Of a DNA stretch of 64,000 nucleotides, positions 8,774-18,144 are shown piece by piece. The position numbers were made by a program, and so were the translations under genes. The notes beneath the pieces are model-generated. The model was given only the letters and a program-made list of their open reading frames with translations, was not told where the DNA came from and did not search any database. Numbering within the stretch: position 1 is the first letter of the stretch; every line of letters begins with the position of its first letter. Origin of the DNA: Mucilaginibacter rubeus (GTDB lineage: Bacteria > Bacteroidota > Bacteroidia > Sphingobacteriales > Sphingobacteriaceae); contig NZ_CP043450.1 in NCBI RefSeq assembly GCF_003286415.2, forward strand, positions 558,001 through 622,000. Reading direction: 5' to 3'.

Positions 8774-9817
8774 ATGAAAAGAGTAATAACGTTAGGACAA
8801 TTTATTATAGAGAAACAGGCAGATTTCCCATTTGCCAAAGGCGAGTTATCAAGACTTTTACGCGATATCGGCATCGCAGCCAAAATTGTAAACCGCGAGA
8901 TCAGCAAAGCCGGGCTTATTGACATCATCGGCGAAACCGACTCGGTAAACTCTCATGGCGAGCGGCAAAAAAAGATGGATGTTTATGCCAATGAGCAATT
9001 TATTTCGGCGTTGCGGAGTGGGGGCGAGTGCTGCGTAGTGGCTTCGGAGGAGAATGATGAGCACATCCTGATAGAATCTGAGATCTCCAAGCATGCCAAA
9101 TATATCGTAGCTATTGACCCGCTGGATGGTTCCTCAAATATCGATGTAAATGTGAGTGTGGGCACTATATTTTCCATTTACCGCCGTAAATCTGTGGACG
9201 GTAAAGCTACTTTGCAGGATGTACTGCAGAAAGGTACTGAGCAGGTAGCCGCCGGTTACGTGATCTACGGATCATCAACCATGCTGGTTTATACTACAGG
9301 TAAAGGGGTTAACGGCTTTACGCTTGATCCTTCAATAGGGGAGTTTTGCCTGTCGCACCCTGATATAAAAATGCCGAAAGATGGTAATCTGTATTCTATC
9401 AATGAAGGATATTATACGCATTTTCCTTTAGGCGTAAAAAAATACATCAAGTACTGCCAGGTTGAGGACGAGGGCACCAACCGTCCTTATACCTCGCGCT
9501 ATACCGGATCTATGATAGCCGATATTCACCGTAACCTGATTAAAGGCGGTATCTTCCTTTATCCTACTACAGCCCAGTATCCAAACGGAAAATTGCGACT
9601 GGTTTATGAGTGCAACCCTATGGCCTTTATTGTGGAGCAGGCGGGAGGCCTGGCATCTACAGGTTATGACCGGATCCTTGATTTGGATGTGAATGAGCTT
9701 CACCAGCGTTCGGCTATTTTTATCGGTTCGGAAAACATGATTAAACGGGCAGAAGAGTTTATGCTGGCCTTTTCTCCGCAACAACCATCTATAGCTCCGC
9801 ATAAAAAAGTTATTTAG
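8774..9817 (+). CDS. fbp: Fructose-1,6-bisphosphatase, class I
   Basis: The 347-residue cytosolic enzyme hydrolyses fructose 1,6-bisphosphate to fructose 6-phosphate, the committed gluconeogenic step. It shows the class I signature: SEENDEHI near residue 95, [20 protein letters not shown] near 115-134, [13 protein letters not shown] with the substrate-binding Tyr/Arg block near 245, and [20 protein letters not shown] near 275. Length fits the family (about 330-340). The start ATG at 8774 gives the normal N-terminus [10 protein letters not shown]. It is divergent from an operon predicted to yield dihydroxyacetone phosphate, a gluconeogenic precursor, but this may be coincidence. Confidence 0.95.
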   Translation: MKRVITLGQFIIEKQADFPFAKGELSRLLRDIGIAAKIVNREISKAGLIDIIGETDSVNSHGERQKKMDVYANEQFISALRSGGECCVVASEENDEHILIESEISKHAKYIVAIDPLDGSSNIDVNVSVGTIFSIYRRKSVDGKATLQDVLQKGTEQVAAGYVIYGSSTMLVYTTGKGVNGFTLDPSIGEFCLSHPDIKMPKDGNLYSINEGYYTHFPLGVKKYIKYCQVEDEGTNRPYTSRYTGSMIADIHRNLIKGGIFLYPTTAQYPNGKLRLVYECNPMAFIVEQAGGLASTGYDRILDLDVNELHQRSAIFIGSENMIKRAEEFMLAFSPQQPSIAPHKKVI

Positions 9818-9845
9818 TTAATGTGAGTTCGAGATAAGCAAAGCC

Positions 9846-10002
9846 AATGTCATTTCGAACGAACGTGGAAGGATTGGGATGGAGGAGTGAGGAGAAATCT
9901 TCTACGCCCTACCTGTGAACTATGCATAGGGACTTGCTGGGTGTAGAAGATTTCTCTTTCGCCCTTACGCTCTTTACCACCCGGCTCTATCGAAATGACA
10001 TT
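9846..10002. repeat. Nested inverted-repeat element
   Basis: Two nested perfect inverted repeats lie in the fbp-TonB receptor gap. The outer arms are AATGTCATTTCGA (9846-9858) and TCGAAATGACATT (9990-10002). The inner arms are GAGAAATCTTCTAC (9892-9905) and GTAGAAGATTTCTC (9943-9956). The layout suggests a palindromic interspersed repeat of the REP/MITE kind; no coding content is visible in the 157 bp. The rest of the 9818-10174 gap is AT-rich and should contain the promoter of the TonB receptor, for which I see no clear box. Confidence 0.75.
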
Positions 10003-10174
10003 TTTTATTAAATAGGGCAAATTTCTCTTATTCCTAACTCTCGTTAATTAATAAACTATTCTCGGTTTGCAGACTTGTGTCATTTGTAGTGGCATAGGTT
10101 ATAATTTTACTTTCTTTAATTTAAAAATTAGGTAAGACTAATTTTTTTTATTTGTTTTGTATATTATTTAAGAT

Positions 10175-12652
10175 ATGCTAAAGCGAATGAAAATATTATC
10201 TATACTATGCTTTTTATTAATCCCAGGTTTGGTTTTGGCGCAGCATGGCTCCCTTAAAGGGAGATTAACCACCGGTAGCGAGCCGCTTTCCTTTGCTACT
10301 GTCACGCTTTCCGGAACCGCAATTGGCGTAACCACGAACGATAAAGGCTATTACTATTTAAAAAATGTTCCGGCGGGTACTTACACCGTTGTTTTTTCGA
10401 ACATTGGGTATGTCACCGAGCGCTATAATGTGAGCGTAAAGCCTGGTGAGGCCACGTTACTGAACGGAAATCTGAAAGAAAGCAGCTCTAAGCTGAATGA
10501 GGTGACCGTAACCGGGGTATCACGTAAAACCGAATTAAGGAGTAACCCCATACCCATAGCGGTAATGACCCGGAAAGAGATGGATCAGAATGTGAACAAC
10601 AACATTATTGATGCTATTGTAAAGGGCGTGCCCGGAGTTAACGCGGTTACCACCGGGCCTAATATTTCCAAACCGTTTATCAGGGGATTGGGCTACAACC
10701 GTGTTTTAACCTTGTATGACGGCGTACGGCAGGAAGGGCAACAATGGGGCGATGAACATGGCATTGAGATAGATCAATACGGTATCGGTCGTGCGGAAGT
10801 AGTAAAAGGGCCGGCAAGTTTAACTTATGGATCTGATGCCTTAGCCGGGGTGATCAATATGATCCCTTACCTGCTTGCAGGCGAAAACCGGGTTTTAAAA
10901 GGCGATTACACTGCCGACTATCATACCAATAACGGCATGATTGGTACTTCGCTTGGCTTATCTTACAGAAAAGATGATTGGCGGTACGCCTTCCGGGCAA
11001 CCGCGAAAGCTGCACATGATTATCAAAACAGTATTGATGGCTATGTGTATAATACTGGTTTTCGTGAGTTTAACCTGTCGGGAATGGCCAGGGTTGATAA
11101 AAAATGGGGCTACTCGCAAATAGCGGCGACAGTTTACGATAACCGGCAGGAAATACCTGATGGCAGTCGGGATTCACTTACACGGCAGTTTACCAGGCAG
11201 GTAGCCGAAAGCAGCACCGACAATATCAGGAACCGGCCGGTTGTAAGTAATGATGAGCTAAGATCATACACTATAACCCCTCTGCACCAGCGCATTCAAC
11301 ATTATCGTGTATACGCAAACAATGAGTTTAAATTGGGCGAAGGCAGCAGTATCAATGCCTCGCTTGGTTTACAGCAGAGTATCCGCCGGGAATATAACCA
11401 CCCTACACAGGCAAACCAGCCGGGTTTATATGTTGTGCTTAATACACTTAATTACGATGTAAAATACAATCTGCCGACTATAGCAGGTATTGAAAGTACC
11501 CTCGGGTTGAACGGTATGTATCAAACCAACCGGAGCAAGGCGGCAACAGATTTTCCCATCCCGGATTATAATCTTTTTGATGCGGGGACTTTCTTTTTCG
11601 CCAAAAAAACTATCGGGAAAGTTGATATCTCCGGCGGTATCAGGTATGATAATCGGCAAATCAACTGGCATGATTTTTACGTTGGCCCAAATCCTAAAAA
11701 CGGATTTGAACAGCATGTGATATTACCGGATACAGCAGGCGCTCATTTGCAGTTCCCGGCTTTTAAGCATGTATACCAGGGCGTATCGGGTAGTTTGGGT
11801 ATAACCTATAATATCAGCGAGCGCTTGCTGCTTAAGGCGAATATTGCCAGAGGATATCGCGCACCCAATATCACCGAAATTGGCTCCAACGGACTGGATC
11901 CCGGCGCGCATATCGTGTACTTAGGCAATCGTGGCTTTAACCCTGAATTCAGCTTGCAGGAAGATGTTGGCTTTATTGCTTATCTGAAGGATGTAGACCT
12001 GATTGCCGAGCTGTTTAACAACCATATCAACAATTATATTTACCAGGCCAAACTCACTGATGTCAACGGCAATCCTGTTGTGATTGTTCCGGGTAACAGT
12101 ACCTATCAATACCAGCAAAGCAGTGCCCGATTATACGGGGCAGAATTTACGCTTAATATGCATCCGCAGAATATCAAGTGGCTGGCTTTTAACAACAGCC
12201 TGGCTTATGTAACGGGTATCAACGGCAACAAACAACTCATTGATGAATCTGACGGCGCGGCTAAATACCTGCCTTTTATTCCTCCGTTGCATATCCGGTC
12301 GGAGTTTAAAGTGAGTTTACAGAAAGCGTACGGGGCTTTTTCAAAGATCTATTTCAAGGCCGAAATGGATGCCTATACTACACAAAACCGCTACTATGCC
12401 CTGGATAACACCGAGACGGCCACACCAGGCTATGCGCTGTTTAATTTGGGTGCGGGATCCACCATTAAAAATAAAGCGGACAGAACCATTTGCGAGCTTT
12501 TTTTGCAGGTGGATAACCTATTTGATAAGGCCTATCAATCAAATCTTAACCGCTTAAAATATTTTGAATATTACCAATCGTCGCCAAACGGGCACCTCGG
12601 TATTTATAACATCGGGCGGAATGTTAGCTTTAAACTGGTTTTTCCGTTTTAA
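10175..12652 (+). CDS. TonB-dependent outer-membrane receptor with carboxypeptidase-like N-terminal domain
   Basis: The 825-residue outer-membrane protein has a signal peptide (to about residue 23, V-L-A-Q), a CarboxypepD_reg-like beta-sandwich (about 25-105, with TTNDKGYYYLKNVPAGTYTV), a plug domain (about 115-230, with RGLGYNRVLTLYDGVRQEG and VVKGPASLTYGSDALAGVIN) and a long barrel ending in the aromatic FKLVFPF. At 825 residues and without a SusD partner it is not a SusC protein; the plug resembles siderophore, haem or metal receptors, so an iron-complex or metal cargo is the likelier guess. A second in-frame ATG at 10187 (MKILSILCF) gives a more usual signal peptide and may be the true start. 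It is monocistronic: a hairpin follows at 12682. Confidence 0.88.
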   Translation: MLKRMKILSILCFLLIPGLVLAQHGSLKGRLTTGSEPLSFATVTLSGTAIGVTTNDKGYYYLKNVPAGTYTVVFSNIGYVTERYNVSVKPGEATLLNGNLKESSSKLNEVTVTGVSRKTELRSNPIPIAVMTRKEMDQNVNNNIIDAIVKGVPGVNAVTTGPNISKPFIRGLGYNRVLTLYDGVRQEGQQWGDEHGIEIDQYGIGRAEVVKGPASLTYGSDALAGVINMIPYLLAGENRVLKGDYTADYHTNNGMIGTSLGLSYRKDDWRYAFRATAKAAHDYQNSIDGYVYNTGFREFNLSGMARVDKKWGYSQIAATVYDNRQEIPDGSRDSLTRQFTRQVAESSTDNIRNRPVVSNDELRSYTITPLHQRIQHYRVYANNEFKLGEGSSINASLGLQQSIRREYNHPTQANQPGLYVVLNTLNYDVKYNLPTIAGIESTLGLNGMYQTNRSKAATDFPIPDYNLFDAGTFFFAKKTIGKVDISGGIRYDNRQINWHDFYVGPNPKNGFEQHVILPDTAGAHLQFPAFKHVYQGVSGSLGITYNISERLLLKANIARGYRAPNITEIGSNGLDPGAHIVYLGNRGFNPEFSLQEDVGFIAYLKDVDLIAELFNNHINNYIYQAKLTDVNGNPVVIVPGNSTYQYQQSSARLYGAEFTLNMHPQNIKWLAFNNSLAYVTGINGNKQLIDESDGAAKYLPFIPPLHIRSEFKVSLQKAYGAFSKIYFKAEMDAYTTQNRYYALDNTETATPGYALFNLGAGSTIKNKADRTICELFLQVDNLFDKAYQSNLNRLKYFEYYQSSPNGHLGIYNIGRNVSFKLVFPF

Positions 12653-12681
12653 TGAATCTGTGTTAAGAATCTCAAAGCAGG

Positions 12682-12714
12682 AGATTTACGGAGTTTTTAA
12701 AACTTCGTAAATCT
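12682..12714 (+). terminator. Hairpin after TonB receptor
   Basis: Arms AGATTTACG (12682-12690) and CGTAAATCT (12706-12714) enclose AGTTTT/AAAACT around a single T, with one G-T pair between, giving about 16 paired positions 30 bp after the stop. It is followed by GGTTTTACGG, a weak T tract, so termination is likely but not textbook. Confidence 0.6.
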
Positions 12715-12840
12715 GGTTTTACGGCTCTCGATTCTAACTGAAAACCAATCCTCCAAAATAAATGAGATAAAATCCTGCTAAAAATTAGTTAATTGTTAAA
12801 ATAACACTTAATATTGGGTTTCCTTTTTAACCTTTTAATT

Positions 12841-13800
12841 ATGATGAAGCGTGTATCTGTCTTTTTTGCCTTCATGTTATTTTGCGTGGCGGCGCTGGCG
12901 CAAAAGCAAATGATCCCGAACCCGATAACAGGAGGATACTTTGCCGACCCAACCATAGTTAAAGATAAAGGCCATTATTTCATTTACGCTACCATTGATC
13001 CCTGGGGTGCTAAAGAGTTGGCTGTACTGGAAACAACCGACTTTGTTAAATTTACACGTCATCATATCAACTGGCCTACAAAAGAAGCTTGTACCAGTCC
13101 CACTTCGCTTGATGAAATGGTTTGGGCACCATCGGTAGTAAAAGGGAAAGACAATAAGTTTTACATGTATGTAGCCGTAGGCGGCGAGATTTGGGGAGGT
13201 GTAGGTAACACACCGCTCGGTCCCTGGAAAAACCTGAAGAAAGATAACACCCCAATGGTGAAATCAACAGACTATCCAAATGTGCATAACATCGATCCGG
13301 ATTGTTTTATTGACAGTGATGGCAGCATCTATCTTTACTGGGGTTCGGGCTATAAGTGGATCAACGGACATTGTATGGCTGTAAAGCTGAAGGATGATAT
13401 GGTTTCGTTTGATGGAGCCCCTAAGGATATTACCACACCTCATTTTTTTGAAGGCGCGCATTTGGTGAAACGTAATAAAACCTATTACCTTATGTTTTCG
13501 GAAGGTAAAGCTATTGATGCCAGTTATCAGGTTGGTTATGCTAAAGGAAACAGTCCGCTGGGCCCGTTTCAGGAGGATGAACACCGGGTTATACTCAGCA
13601 CTTCTGCTGATAGTACTGTGATTGGGCCCGGTCATCACACCACCTTTGTTGAAAAAGGGCAGCGCTATATTTTATATCACCGCATTTTTCCTCAAAAGGA
13701 ATCTTTTGTATTAAGGCAGCTTTGCCTGGATAGTTTGAATTTTGATTCAAACGGAAATATCAAAAAGGTGAGTACTAAAGGTGTTCAAAAGTTTAACTAA
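12841..13800 (+). CDS. Glycoside hydrolase family 43 protein
   Basis: The 319-residue exported protein has a signal peptide (MMKRVSVFF..., A-L-A-Q) and a single five-bladed propeller of the GH43 type. The three acidic residues are visible: Asp in YFADPTIV (about 35), Asp in HNIDPDCFID (about 150) and Glu in FFEGAHLV (about 203); GPGHHT near 265 is the usual late motif. GH43 enzymes are arabinofuranosidases, arabinanases or xylosidases. A longer frame begins with TTG at 12814, but ATG at 12841 gives a clean signal peptide and is chosen (12844 is also possible). It lies 15 bp before a GH51 gene and a double GH43 gene, an arabinan-type trio. Confidence 0.9.
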   Translation: MMKRVSVFFAFMLFCVAALAQKQMIPNPITGGYFADPTIVKDKGHYFIYATIDPWGAKELAVLETTDFVKFTRHHINWPTKEACTSPTSLDEMVWAPSVVKGKDNKFYMYVAVGGEIWGGVGNTPLGPWKNLKKDNTPMVKSTDYPNVHNIDPDCFIDSDGSIYLYWGSGYKWINGHCMAVKLKDDMVSFDGAPKDITTPHFFEGAHLVKRNKTYYLMFSEGKAIDASYQVGYAKGNSPLGPFQEDEHRVILSTSADSTVIGPGHHTTFVEKGQRYILYHRIFPQKESFVLRQLCLDSLNFDSNGNIKKVSTKGVQKFN

Positions 13801-13815
13801 ACCAGATAGAAATTT

Positions 13816-15771
13816 ATGCGCTACGGCTTCGTTCTCACAGCTTTGCTATTGTTTTGTTTTGCAGCTAACGCTCAAAATAAACCTAAGAAGATAAGCCCCG
13901 ACCTTTTTGGGATCTTTTTTGAAGATTTAAGCTATGCAGCTGATGGTGGCCTTTATGCCGAACTGATTCAAAACCGCTCATTTGAATACAGTCCGGCCGA
14001 TAACCGGGACTGGAACTCACTGACCGCCTGGAAATACCAGACCGATGGTTTTGGTTATGGAATTATTTCTGTAGAAACGGCTGCTCCAATCCATCCCAAT
14101 AACCCACACTATATTTTACTCGATATTCAGGATGAAGGACAAAAAGGCGTAGGACTTGAAAATTCGGGCTTTGACGGCATACCTGTAAAGGCCGGTAAAA
14201 ACTATGATTTTTCGGTTTTTTTGAACGTGATATCCGGTGAATCATTACCGGTAAAAGTTGCGCTTGTGGATAAGAATGGAAAGGAGTTGGGTTCATCGTC
14301 ATTTACAGCGGCAGATAAAGGCTGGAAAAAATATGCAGAGCAGATCCATGTGAATTTTGATAATGACAGCGCCAAACTGGTACTGTTAATTAAAGCGAAA
14401 GGAAAAGTTGGGGTTGATATGGTGTCCTTATTCCCTGAAGAAACTTTTAAAAACCATAAAAATGGGTTACGGGCCGATCTGGCACAGGTTATTGCCGATA
14501 TAAAGCCGAAGTTTATGCGTTTCCCCGGCGGTTGTCTTACTCATGGAGATGGCGTTGCCAACATTTATCGCTGGAAAAATACTATCGGTCCGGTTGAGCA
14601 GCGGGTTGAACAGCGCAACATCTGGAATTACCATCAATCGGTAGGGTTGGGGTACTTTGAATATTTTCAGTTCTGTGAGGATATTGGCGCTAAGCCGGTG
14701 CCGGTACTTGCGGCAGGCGTGAGTTGCCAAAATTCGGGTGGTACCTGGAAAATAGGCTCGACAGGGCAAAAGGGTATCCCGATGGATGAAATGAAAGCTT
14801 ATGTACAAGATGTGCTTGACCTGATTGAGTATGCCAACGGGCCTGCCACATCTACCTGGGGCGCTAAACGCGCCGCGGCGGGGCACCCAGCTCCATTCAA
14901 TTTAGAATATCTTGGTATAGGTAATGAAGATAAGATCACCGGTGTATTTGAAGAACGTTTCCGGATGATCTATGACGCGGTTCACAAGGCTCATCCCGAA
15001 ATTAAGATCATTGGCACAGTAGGCCCAAGCCCCAACGGCGAAGACTTTGAGAAAGGCTGGAAGCTGGCCGATCAACTGTCAGTTGGTATTGTTGACGAGC
15101 ATTACTACGAAAAACCGCAATGGTTTTTGAAAAATACTACCCGCTATGATAGCTACAACAGGCGAAGGTCAAAAGTTTACATTGGTGAATATGCTTCATG
15201 GGGCAATACGCTTTATAACGCCCTGGCCGAGGCTGTATACATGACCCATTTAGAACGTAATGGAGATGTGGTAAGGATGGCATCATATGCGCCGCTAATA
15301 GCGAGAATTGGTCATACATCATGGAATCCCAACCTGATATATTTTAATGGCACAAAGGTTTTCCCAACAGTAAACTACTATGTTCAGCAGCAGTTTGCCG
15401 CTAACGCCGGCGATGTGTATTTGCCGGGTATGGTAAAGCTAAAAGGCGAAAAGACTACGCTTGATACTACTGCCGGAACTTCAGTGGTAAAAGATAGCGC
15501 TACCGGTGATATTATCCTAAAGATAGCCAATGCTGGTACTACTCAAATTTCGGGGCAGGCTGATCTTTCTGCAATTGGTAAGTTACCTGAATCCGCCACG
15601 CTTACTGTCATTTCCGATAACCCGGAGGTGAAAAATGGCGCGGATAATCCTCAGGCTGTTCTTCCTCAATCATCAACCGTAAAATTGCAGAAGAAATGGG
15701 CTTTCACGGTGCCTGCTCATTCATTGACGGTTGTCAGGATAAGTGCCGGAACAGTAGGAAAGCAGAAATAA
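13816..15771 (+). CDS. Alpha-L-arabinofuranosidase, GH51
   Basis: The 651-residue exported enzyme starts with a signal peptide (N-A-Q at about 20-22). The family start SPDLFGIFFEDLSYAADGGL is followed by a carbohydrate-binding-like sandwich (about 90-200) and the GH51 barrel with RFPGGC near 235, acid/base Glu in GIGNEDKITG (about 371) and nucleophile Glu in YIGEYASWG (about 458), then a C-terminal beta domain. Function by family: release of terminal alpha-L-arabinofuranose from arabinan, arabinoxylan or arabinogalactan. The gene lies between two GH43 genes (15 and 28 bp gaps), so the three are probably cotranscribed and act on one arabinose-containing polymer in the periplasm. Confidence 0.93.
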   Translation: MRYGFVLTALLLFCFAANAQNKPKKISPDLFGIFFEDLSYAADGGLYAELIQNRSFEYSPADNRDWNSLTAWKYQTDGFGYGIISVETAAPIHPNNPHYILLDIQDEGQKGVGLENSGFDGIPVKAGKNYDFSVFLNVISGESLPVKVALVDKNGKELGSSSFTAADKGWKKYAEQIHVNFDNDSAKLVLLIKAKGKVGVDMVSLFPEETFKNHKNGLRADLAQVIADIKPKFMRFPGGCLTHGDGVANIYRWKNTIGPVEQRVEQRNIWNYHQSVGLGYFEYFQFCEDIGAKPVPVLAAGVSCQNSGGTWKIGSTGQKGIPMDEMKAYVQDVLDLIEYANGPATSTWGAKRAAAGHPAPFNLEYLGIGNEDKITGVFEERFRMIYDAVHKAHPEIKIIGTVGPSPNGEDFEKGWKLADQLSVGIVDEHYYEKPQWFLKNTTRYDSYNRRRSKVYIGEYASWGNTLYNALAEAVYMTHLERNGDVVRMASYAPLIARIGHTSWNPNLIYFNGTKVFPTVNYYVQQQFAANAGDVYLPGMVKLKGEKTTLDTTAGTSVVKDSATGDIILKIANAGTTQISGQADLSAIGKLPESATLTVISDNPEVKNGADNPQAVLPQSSTVKLQKKWAFTVPAHSLTVVRISAGTVGKQK

Positions 15772-15799
15772 TCATCTAAAAAATCCAACCAATACATAC

Positions 15800-17941
15800 A
15801 TGAAAAAAATAGTTTTACTGGGCGTTTTATTTAGCTTTTATACGGCAGTCATCGCGCAGCCGCAGCAAAAATTCAGTGCCTATCTCTTTACTTATTTCAC
15901 AGGTAATAAAAGCGGCGAAGCCATTCGTTTTGCTTTGAGCAATGATGGTTATCACTTTCGCGCGTTGAATAATAACCGCCCTGTTTTAAATTCGGCCGAT
16001 ATCAGCGTTACAGGCGGCGTACGCGATCCGCATATTATGCGCGCTGCTGATGGGAAAACTTTTTACATGGTGGCTACCGATATGAACACCGAAAAATACG
16101 GTTGGGGCCCAGACTATTCGATGGTGTTATTAAAATCAACCGACCTGGTGCACTGGTCGTCAAAATCAATTGATATCACTAAAACCTATGAAAAATTTGC
16201 CGGGGTAAACAGGGTATGGGCTCCGCAAACTATTTATGATCCCCAGGTAAAAAAGTATATGATCTACTGGTCTATGCGTTTTGGGAACGAGGCTGATAAA
16301 ATTTATTACGCTTATGCCAATAAGGATTTTACAGGTTTGGAAACCGAGCCTAAACAGCTTTTTTTCAAGCCCGATGGCGGTGCTTGTATCGATGGTGATA
16401 TTGTTTATAAAGACAAGAAATATTACCTGTTTTTCAAAACCGAGGGATCTGGTGCCGGTATAAAAATAGCGGTGTCGGATAAACTGACATCCGGATATGT
16501 ATTGCGCGATAAATATGTACAACAAACCAAAGACCCGGTAGAAGGCGCCGGTACATTCAAGCTAAACAACGGTACCGGCTACATTTTGATGTACGATATG
16601 TACACGCAGGGCAAATACCAATTTACCCGCACCACAGATCTGGAAAACTTTAAACTGATTGACGACGAGGTTTCCATGAATTTCCACCCTCGTCACGGTA
16701 CCGTAATGCCAATTACTGCAAAAGAAGCCGCTGCCCTAACCGCTAAATGGGAAACCGCCGAAGATGTGATGCTCTCGGCTGTTAACAAGCAGATAAAAAC
16801 TATCAATATCGTGGTTGATTCTGCAAATCACAAGGTTCATCTGCCAGTGAAACCTGGTACTGACCTGAAATCGTTTGATCCGCAGTTTATCCTATTCCCC
16901 GGCGTTACTGTTAGTCCGGCAAAGCCGCAGGATTTTACTAAAAGCCCGGTTAAATATTCGGTAACTATAGCCGGTAAAAAGGCGCAGGTTTTTGAAGTTA
17001 CCGCTCAGGAGCTGCATAACACCGCTATAGCCGGTTACTATGCTGACCCGGAGATATTATATGCCGAGAAAACAGGTAAGTTTTACATCTACCCAACCAG
17101 CGATGGTTTCGATGGCTGGTCAGGTACTTATTTCAAGGCTTTTTCTTCGGATGATATGGTTAACTGGAAAGATGAAGGTAAGATCCTTGATTTGCCAAAA
17201 GATGTAAGCTGGGCAAAAAAGAATGCATGGGCACCTTGCATCATCGAGAAAAAGATTGGCGGCGAGTATAAATATTTCTACTATTTCGCTGCCGCGCAAA
17301 AGATAGGTGTAGCTGTCGCGAATGATCCTATAGGTCCGTTCACCGATTCTGGCAAACCATTATTAGCTCAACTGCCCGAAGGCGTTAAAGGCGGCCAGCA
17401 AATTGATGCCGATGTGTTTTCAGATCCGCAAACCGGCAAAAATTACTTGTATTGGGGTAATGGCTATATGGCCGTGGCCGAATTAAATGACGATATGATT
17501 TCGTTAAAGCCTGGTACTACCAAAATCCTGACACCATATTCGCATTATAACGAGGGGACTTATGTATTTTATCGTAAGGGCACTTACTACTTTATGTGGT
17601 CAGAAAATGATACCCGTAGTCCGGATTACAGCGTACATTATGGCACTGCTAAATCGCCTTATGGCCCAATCGAAATTCCAGAAAACAACATCGTGATCAC
17701 TAAAGATGCTGCTAATGGCATTTACGGTACCGGCCACAATTCGGTGATACAAATACCGGGGACGGATGAATGGTATATCGTTTACCATCGCTTTAATTAT
17801 CCTAAAGGGATCACCATGGGCGATGCTGCCGGGTATAACCGCGAGGTATGCATCGATAAAATGGAGTTTGACGATAAAGGAATGATTAAACAGGTGATAC
17901 CAACACACGAAGGTATTCAGCCAGTGCATGTAAAAAAATAA
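15800..17941 (+). CDS. Tandem GH43-GH43 glycosidase
   Basis: This 713-residue exported protein (signal peptide to about residue 19) carries two GH43 propellers. Domain 1 (about 22-310) has Asp in GVRDPHIMRA, Asp in ACIDGDIVYK and Glu in DPVEGAGTFK. A linker sandwich (about 325-405) follows, and then domain 2 (about 408-710) has Asp in YYADPEILY, Asp in QQIDADVFSD and Glu in HYNEGTYVFY. Both sites keep the three acids, so both may be active. Single GH43 proteins are usually 300-600 residues, so the fusion is the notable point. It closes the arabinose-directed trio and is followed by a strong terminator at 17972. Confidence 0.9.
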   Translation: MKKIVLLGVLFSFYTAVIAQPQQKFSAYLFTYFTGNKSGEAIRFALSNDGYHFRALNNNRPVLNSADISVTGGVRDPHIMRAADGKTFYMVATDMNTEKYGWGPDYSMVLLKSTDLVHWSSKSIDITKTYEKFAGVNRVWAPQTIYDPQVKKYMIYWSMRFGNEADKIYYAYANKDFTGLETEPKQLFFKPDGGACIDGDIVYKDKKYYLFFKTEGSGAGIKIAVSDKLTSGYVLRDKYVQQTKDPVEGAGTFKLNNGTGYILMYDMYTQGKYQFTRTTDLENFKLIDDEVSMNFHPRHGTVMPITAKEAAALTAKWETAEDVMLSAVNKQIKTINIVVDSANHKVHLPVKPGTDLKSFDPQFILFPGVTVSPAKPQDFTKSPVKYSVTIAGKKAQVFEVTAQELHNTAIAGYYADPEILYAEKTGKFYIYPTSDGFDGWSGTYFKAFSSDDMVNWKDEGKILDLPKDVSWAKKNAWAPCIIEKKIGGEYKYFYYFAAAQKIGVAVANDPIGPFTDSGKPLLAQLPEGVKGGQQIDADVFSDPQTGKNYLYWGNGYMAVAELNDDMISLKPGTTKILTPYSHYNEGTYVFYRKGTYYFMWSENDTRSPDYSVHYGTAKSPYGPIEIPENNIVITKDAANGIYGTGHNSVIQIPGTDEWYIVYHRFNYPKGITMGDAAGYNREVCIDKMEFDDKGMIKQVIPTHEGIQPVHVKK

Positions 17942-17971
17942 GCCGACAAATTTACTGTAGCGTAAATAATT

Positions 17972-18004
17972 AACCGGCCCGGAGATGATCACTTCGGGCC
18001 GGTT
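17972..18004 (+). terminator. Intrinsic terminator after GH43-GH43 gene
   Basis: GC-rich arms AACCGGCCCGGAG (17972-17984) and CTTCGGGCCGGTT (17992-18004) pair over 13 positions with one G-T pair and a 7-nt loop, followed by TGGTTTTG. It closes the GH43-GH51-GH43 operon. Confidence 0.8.
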
Positions 18005-18016
18005 TGGTTTTGTAAA

Positions 18017-18033
18017 ATATCAAAAAGTGCAAA
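18017..18033 (+). promoter_or_regulatory. Putative AraC operator copy upstream of araC-type gene
   Basis: ATATCAAAAAGTGCAAA matches the 17-bp motif of the divergent operator at 23280-23355 with one change (G for A). It lies 111 bp before the regulator start, in the same orientation relative to the gene. This suggests autoregulation; no perfect -7 box follows (TAATTTTA at 18065 is the nearest). Confidence 0.6.
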
Positions 18034-18144
18034 TAATAGTAAGTTTTGGTACATAGCTTATTCGTAATTTTATAAAATCGCTATCGTTTTGGTCAAAACT
18101 CAAGGCTGACCAAATGAGCCGTTAACCAATGTAAACCTGTACTG

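Noticed and set aside
8858..9802. Antisense frames inside fbp
   Set aside because: They are shadows of a highly conserved gene and lack any family pattern.
12814..12840. TTG start for the GH43 gene
   Set aside because: ATG at 12841 gives a clean signal peptide; the extension is unneeded.
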